Shown here: piece after piece, positions 5,158 through 8,092 of the stretch | How the letters are laid out: each line of letters opens with the position of its first letter | How positions within the stretch are numbered: the stretch's first letter is position 1 | Assembly: GCA_023416195.1 (NCBI GenBank) | Contig: JAEZID010000436.1 | Span: forward strand, 1 to 8,092 | Source of the DNA: Pseudomonadota bacterium | GTDB taxonomy: Bacteria > Pseudomonadota > Alphaproteobacteria > Azospirillales > Azospirillaceae | Direction: 5' to 3' | Length of the DNA: 8,092 nucleotides | Position numbers and translations under genes: made by a program | Notes under the pieces: model-generated | Database searches by the model: none | The model's input: the letters and a program-made list of their open reading frames with translations, nothing else | Told to the model about the DNA's origin: nothing

Positions 5158-6777
5158 TTAGGCCGACTTGGCGAACTGTTTCTCGGCGTCGGCGATCTCG
5201 ACCAGCCCGAGCGTGTCGTCCAGGCGGTAGCGGGTGCCGGTGCGCGGGCAGACGAGGTCGTCGCCCAGCCGTTCCCCGGCGTGGCTGACCCAGCCGATCT
5301 GGCGGGCGGGGTTGCCGACGACCAGCGCGTGCGGGGGCACGTGCTTGGTCACCACCGCCCCCGCCGCGACGAAGCAGTAGGCGCCGAGATCGTGGCCGCA
5401 GACGATGGTGGCGTTGGCCCCGATGGTGGCGCCCCGGCCGACGCGGGTCGGGCGGAACTCGCTCTTGCGCTCGATCTCGGCGCGCGGGTTGTTGACGTTG
5501 GTGAAGACGCAGGACGGGCCGCAGAACACCCCGTCCTCCAGCGTCACGCCGGCGTAGAGGCTGACGTTGTTCTGGATCTTGCAGCGGTCGCCGACCGTCA
5601 CGTCCGGGCCGATCACCACGTTCTGGCCGATGGTGCAGTCGCGCCCGACCTCGGTGTTCTTCAGGATGTGGCTGAAGTGCCAGATCCTGGTGCCGGCGCC
5701 GACCAGCGCGCCCTCGTCCACGCAGGCGGTCGGGTGCACGACGTAGGGCGGGGGCGCCGGTTCCACATAGTCCGGGGCCTTGATGGCGACCGGCTTGCCC
5801 GAGGCCATGGAGCGCCGGGCGGCGTCCAGTACGCTCAGCACGCCGATGCCCTCCGCCACGTCGGTGCGCGGACGCCGGGCCTCGCGGACGCAGTCGAGGA
5901 AGTGCAGGCACTCCAGCCGCAGCGGCTCGGCCGCCTCCAGCGCGACGGGGTGGGCGTCGGCCTTGGACGGTTCCGGCACGCCGTCGCGCCAGGAGACGCG
6001 GTGCGGGTAGAGCACCAGCTTTTCCGCCCAGGGCCGGGAGTCGTCGAACACCGCCATGCCGTCGTCGCCGACGACAACCAACTTCTGCTCCTTGTAGGGG
6101 TGCAGCCACGACACGAAGATGTGCGCGTCGATGCCGTTGGCGAAGGTCAGGTGCGTCGTCGTCAGGTCGGAGATGCCGTTGTGCAGGTAGCTGTGCCCGA
6201 CCGCCAGGACGCTGTCGGGCGTGCCGCCGGCCAGCGCCAGGATCATGGAGATGTCGTGCGGAGCGAAGCTCCAGAACACGTCCTCCTTGCTGCGGAATTT
6301 GCCGAGGTTCAGGCGGTTCGAATAGATGTAGCGCAGCCGCCCCAGCTCCCCGTCGCCGACCAGCTGCTTCAGCCGCAGGAAGGCCGGGTGGTATTGCAGC
6401 AGGTGCCCGACCATCACGACGCGGCCGTGCGCCGTGGCCGCCCGGCGGACCTTTTCCGCATCCTCCTCGCACAGCGCCAGCGGCTTTTCGACGAAGACGT
6501 GCTTGCCGGCCTCGATGGCGCGGACGGCGAGCGCGGCGTGCGTCTCCGCCGGTGTCGCCAGCACCACCGCCTCGATGTCGGGGGCGGCCAGAGCTTGTTC
6601 GAAGGTCAGGGCCGGCACCGCGAACAGTTCGGACAGTTCGGCGGCGCGGGCCGGCGCCGCCTCGCAGATGGCGGCCAACGCGCCGATGGCGTGCAGGTTG
6701 CGCAGCAGGTTGATGCCCCAATAGCCGCAGCCGACCATAGCCACGCGGGGCAAATCCGTTTTCGTCACGCTCGTCAT
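5158..6777 (-). CDS. wbpB-wbpD: Bifunctional fusion: UDP-GlcNAcA 3-dehydrogenase (WbpB/WlbA type) + UDP-GlcNAc3NA N-acetyltransferase (WbpD/WlbB type)
   Basis: One uninterrupted 539-residue frame holds two enzymes that are usually separate. Residues 10 to about 335 are a Gfo/Idh/MocA oxidoreductase: GCGYWG (16-21) is the NAD site, EKP (97-99) the family signature with the catalytic-type lysine K98, and FAPHD (171-175) the usual active-site His/Asp. A Pro-rich linker, EPAPPPY (339-345), follows. Residues 346 to about 490 are a left-handed beta-helix acyltransferase with hexapeptide repeats (VGAGTRIWHFSHI, IGQNVVIGPDV, IGANATIVCG) and the GNPARQIGWVSHAGERL ending of WbpD/WlbB. A CPRTGTRYRL tail closes the protein. 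It should oxidise C3 of UDP-GlcNAcA and, after WbpE amination, acetylate the 3-amino group using acetyl-CoA. The start ATG overlaps the wbpA stop as ATGA (4 bp). The domain order equals the wlbA-wlbB gene order of Bordetella, and wbpE (wlbC) comes next, so the fusion fits loss of a stop between neighbours. Both halves look intact. Confidence 0.93.
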   Translation of the reverse strand: MTSVTKTDLPRVAMVGCGYWGINLLRNLHAIGALAAICEAAPARAAELSELFAVPALTFEQALAAPDIEAVVLATPAETHAALAVRAIEAGKHVFVEKPLALCEEDAEKVRRAATAHGRVVMVGHLLQYHPAFLRLKQLVGDGELGRLRYIYSNRLNLGKFRSKEDVFWSFAPHDISMILALAGGTPDSVLAVGHSYLHNGISDLTTTHLTFANGIDAHIFVSWLHPYKEQKLVVVGDDGMAVFDDSRPWAEKLVLYPHRVSWRDGVPEPSKADAHPVALEAAEPLRLECLHFLDCVREARRPRTDVAEGIGVLSVLDAARRSMASGKPVAIKAPDYVEPAPPPYVVHPTACVDEGALVGAGTRIWHFSHILKNTEVGRDCTIGQNVVIGPDVTVGDRCKIQNNVSLYAGVTLEDGVFCGPSCVFTNVNNPRAEIERKSEFRPTRVGRGATIGANATIVCGHDLGAYCFVAAGAVVTKHVPPHALVVGNPARQIGWVSHAGERLGDDLVCPRTGTRYRLDDTLGLVEIADAEKQFAKSA

Positions 6778-8092
6778 GCCTTGGCCACCACGGCGGGAGT
6801 TTCGGACAGCCCCAGCGCGCCCACCACGTTGCGGGTGTCGACCACCAGCCGGGCGAAGCGCAGGAGCTTTTCGTAATCGACGTCGCTGTGATCGGTGACG
6901 ATCACCGCCGCGTCGTAGCGGGACAGCACGTAGCCTTCGAACGCGACCGACGCCTTGCCGGCCAGTTCGGCGTGCTGCCGGGTCGGCGGGATGGTCGGGA
7001 AATGCGGGTCGTAGTAATCGACCTTGGCCCCGGCGGCGTCCAGCAGCTCCATGATGGTCAGCGCCGGGCTTTCCCGCATGTCGGACACGTCCTTCTTGTA
7101 GGCGATGCCGACCACCAGCACGCGGGCGCTGGTCAGGCCCTTGCGGAAGCGGCGGTCCAGCTCCTCCCGCACGCGGTGCACGACGTAGTAGGGCATGCTG
7201 GCGTTGACCTCGCCCGCCAGTTCGATGAAGCGGGTGCTGATGCCAAGCTCGCGCGCCTTCCAGGTCAGGTAGAAGGGGTCGATGGGGATGCAGTGGCCGC
7301 CCAGCCCCGGCCCCGGATAGAAGGGCATGTAGCCGAAAGGCTTGGTCTTGGCGGACTCGATCACCTCCCAGATGTCGATGCCCATGCGGTCGAAGACGAT
7401 CTTCAGCTCGTTCACCAGGGCGATGTTGACGGCGCGGAAGATGTTTTCGGTCAGCTTCACCGCCTCCGCCGTTTCGGGGGTGGAGACGGGCACGGTGCCG
7501 ACCACGAACTGGTCGTAGAGTGCCACCGCCAGCCGCAGGGCGGCTTCGCCGTCGCCGGCCACGACCTTGGGAATGCGGGCGGTGCCGAAGTCGTGGTTGC
7601 CGGGATCCTCGCGCTCCGGCGAGTAGGCGAGGTAGAAGTCGGTCCCGGATTTCAGCCCGCCGGCCTCCAGGATCGGCTTCATCACGTCGCGCGTGGTGCC
7701 GGGGTAGGTGGTGGATTCCAGAACCACCAGCTGGCCGGGCCGCAGATGTTCGGCGATGGCGCGGGCCGTCGCCTCCACATAGGACAGGTCCGGCTCGTGA
7801 TGGGGGCCGAGCGGCGTCGGCACGCAGATCAGGATGGCGTCGGCGTCGCGGAAGCGGGCGGCCTCCATCGTCGCGGCGAAGTTGCCGGTCGCGACGGCGC
7901 CGCCGATGCGGTCGTCGCCGATGTGGTGCAGCGGGCTGTGGCCGGCGTTCAGCTCCTCCACCGTCACGGTGTCGATGTCATAGCCGATGACGCGGTAGCC
8001 GGCCTCGCAGGCGGCGAGCGACAGCGGCAGCCCGACATAGCCCAGCCCCACCACCGCCACCGTCGCGGCGCGGTCGTTGAACAGGTTCAGCA
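6774..8092 (-). CDS. wbpA: UDP-N-acetyl-D-glucosamine 6-dehydrogenase (WbpA type), 5' end cut by the window edge
   Basis: An NAD-dependent dehydrogenase oxidising C6 of UDP-GlcNAc to UDP-GlcNAcA, the entry step of the diacetamido-uronic acid route. The frame is open to the window edge: 438 complete residues are visible, beginning LNLFNDRAAT before VAVVGLGYVGLPLS. Numbered from that Leu, GLGYVG is at 15-20, ESTTYPGT at 125-132, YSPERED at 156-162, K212 and N216 lie in the KLTENIFRAVN stretch, and the catalytic Cys is C267 in GPGLGGHCIPIDP. YKKDVSDMRESP (331-342) marks the C-terminal nucleotide-binding domain. These motifs match the WbpA/WbpO side of the family better than UDP-glucose dehydrogenase. 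The window ends with the complement of 'TG' directly before the first Leu codon, so the true start may be an ATG split by the edge. A GTG at 8060 would cut into the first beta-strand and is unlikely. The stop overlaps the next start by 4 bp. Confidence 0.93.
   Translation of the reverse strand, partial: LNLFNDRAATVAVVGLGYVGLPLSLAACEAGYRVIGYDIDTVTVEELNAGHSPLHHIGDDRIGGAVATGNFAATMEAARFRDADAILICVPTPLGPHHEPDLSYVEATARAIAEHLRPGQLVVLESTTYPGTTRDVMKPILEAGGLKSGTDFYLAYSPEREDPGNHDFGTARIPKVVAGDGEAALRLAVALYDQFVVGTVPVSTPETAEAVKLTENIFRAVNIALVNELKIVFDRMGIDIWEVIESAKTKPFGYMPFYPGPGLGGHCIPIDPFYLTWKARELGISTRFIELAGEVNASMPYYVVHRVREELDRRFRKGLTSARVLVVGIAYKKDVSDMRESPALTIMELLDAAGAKVDYYDPHFPTIPPTRQHAELAGKASVAFEGYVLSRYDAAVIVTDHSDVDYEKLLRFARLVVDTRNVVGALGLSETPAVVAKA

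Noticed and set aside
5740..5780. Possible frameshift or assembly error creating the dehydrogenase-acetyltransferase fusion
   Set aside because: The frame is continuous, both domains are complete and the join is a plausible Pro-rich linker. There is no trace of a lost stop-plus-start or ribosome site, so a true fusion is the simpler reading.
5143..6876. Long plus-strand open frame (577 codons) opposite the WbpB-WbpD fusion and the wbpA 3' end
   Set aside because: Its translation is a low-complexity mix of Arg, Ala, Gly, Asp, His and Gln with no motifs, and the opposite strand has unmistakable enzymes. Such mirror frames are expected in GC-rich DNA.
1..8092. Search for mobile elements, CRISPR arrays, tRNA/rRNA genes or toxin-antitoxin pairs
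   Set aside because: No transposase or integrase motifs, no regularly spaced direct repeats, no tRNA-like cloverleaf and no small paired ORFs were seen. The single palindrome at 5059-5138 is the only repeat structure of note.

Overview
The window is GC-rich (roughly two thirds G+C by eye), with dense coding and strongly GC-biased third codon positions. It looks like a chromosome or large replicon of a high-GC proteobacterium. An alphaproteobacterium of the Azospirillum/Rhodospirillales type is my guess, from composition and from a 'CGTCATyCC...ATCCAGG' interspersed palindrome; no taxonomic marker gene is present. The content is a surface-polysaccharide (O-antigen or capsule/EPS) sugar-nucleotide cluster.

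Layout: six genes lie head to tail on the minus strand, transcribed from position 8092 down to 145, and appear to form one operon. In transcription order they are: (1) wbpA, a UDP-GlcNAc 6-dehydrogenase whose 5' end is cut by the window edge; (2) a single-ORF fusion of a WbpB-type 3-dehydrogenase and a WbpD-type N-acetyltransferase; (3) wbpE, a PLP-dependent 3-aminotransferase; (4) a WbuB-like GT4 glycosyltransferase; (5) a second, divergent nucleotide-sugar 6-dehydrogenase; (6) an extended-SDR sugar-nucleotide epimerase/decarboxylase-like protein. Genes 1/2 overlap by 4 bp and genes 5/6 by 7 bp. Gaps 3/4 and 4/5 are 17 and 20 bp. The only sizeable gap (135 bp, between 2 and 3) holds an 80-bp imperfect palindrome of the interspersed-repeat kind. 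At the left edge the tail of a plus-strand gene ends in tandem stops, and a strong GC hairpin lies between it and the convergent operon. No RNA genes, CRISPR array, IS element or integrase are seen.

How the genes work together: WbpA, WbpB, WbpE and WbpD activities are exactly those that convert UDP-GlcNAc through UDP-GlcNAcA, a 3-keto intermediate and a 3-amino sugar to UDP-2,3-diacetamido-2,3-dideoxy-D-glucuronic acid (UDP-GlcNAc3NAcA). The 2-epimerase WbpI, which would make the manno form, is not in the window. The GT4 enzyme probably transfers one of the cluster's sugars to a lipid-linked acceptor. The second dehydrogenase plus the SDR look like a two-step module for another uronic-acid-derived sugar, whose identity the sequence does not reveal. 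The pathway itself is known; the notable points are the B-D fusion, the repeat placed inside the operon and the divergent dehydrogenase/SDR pair.
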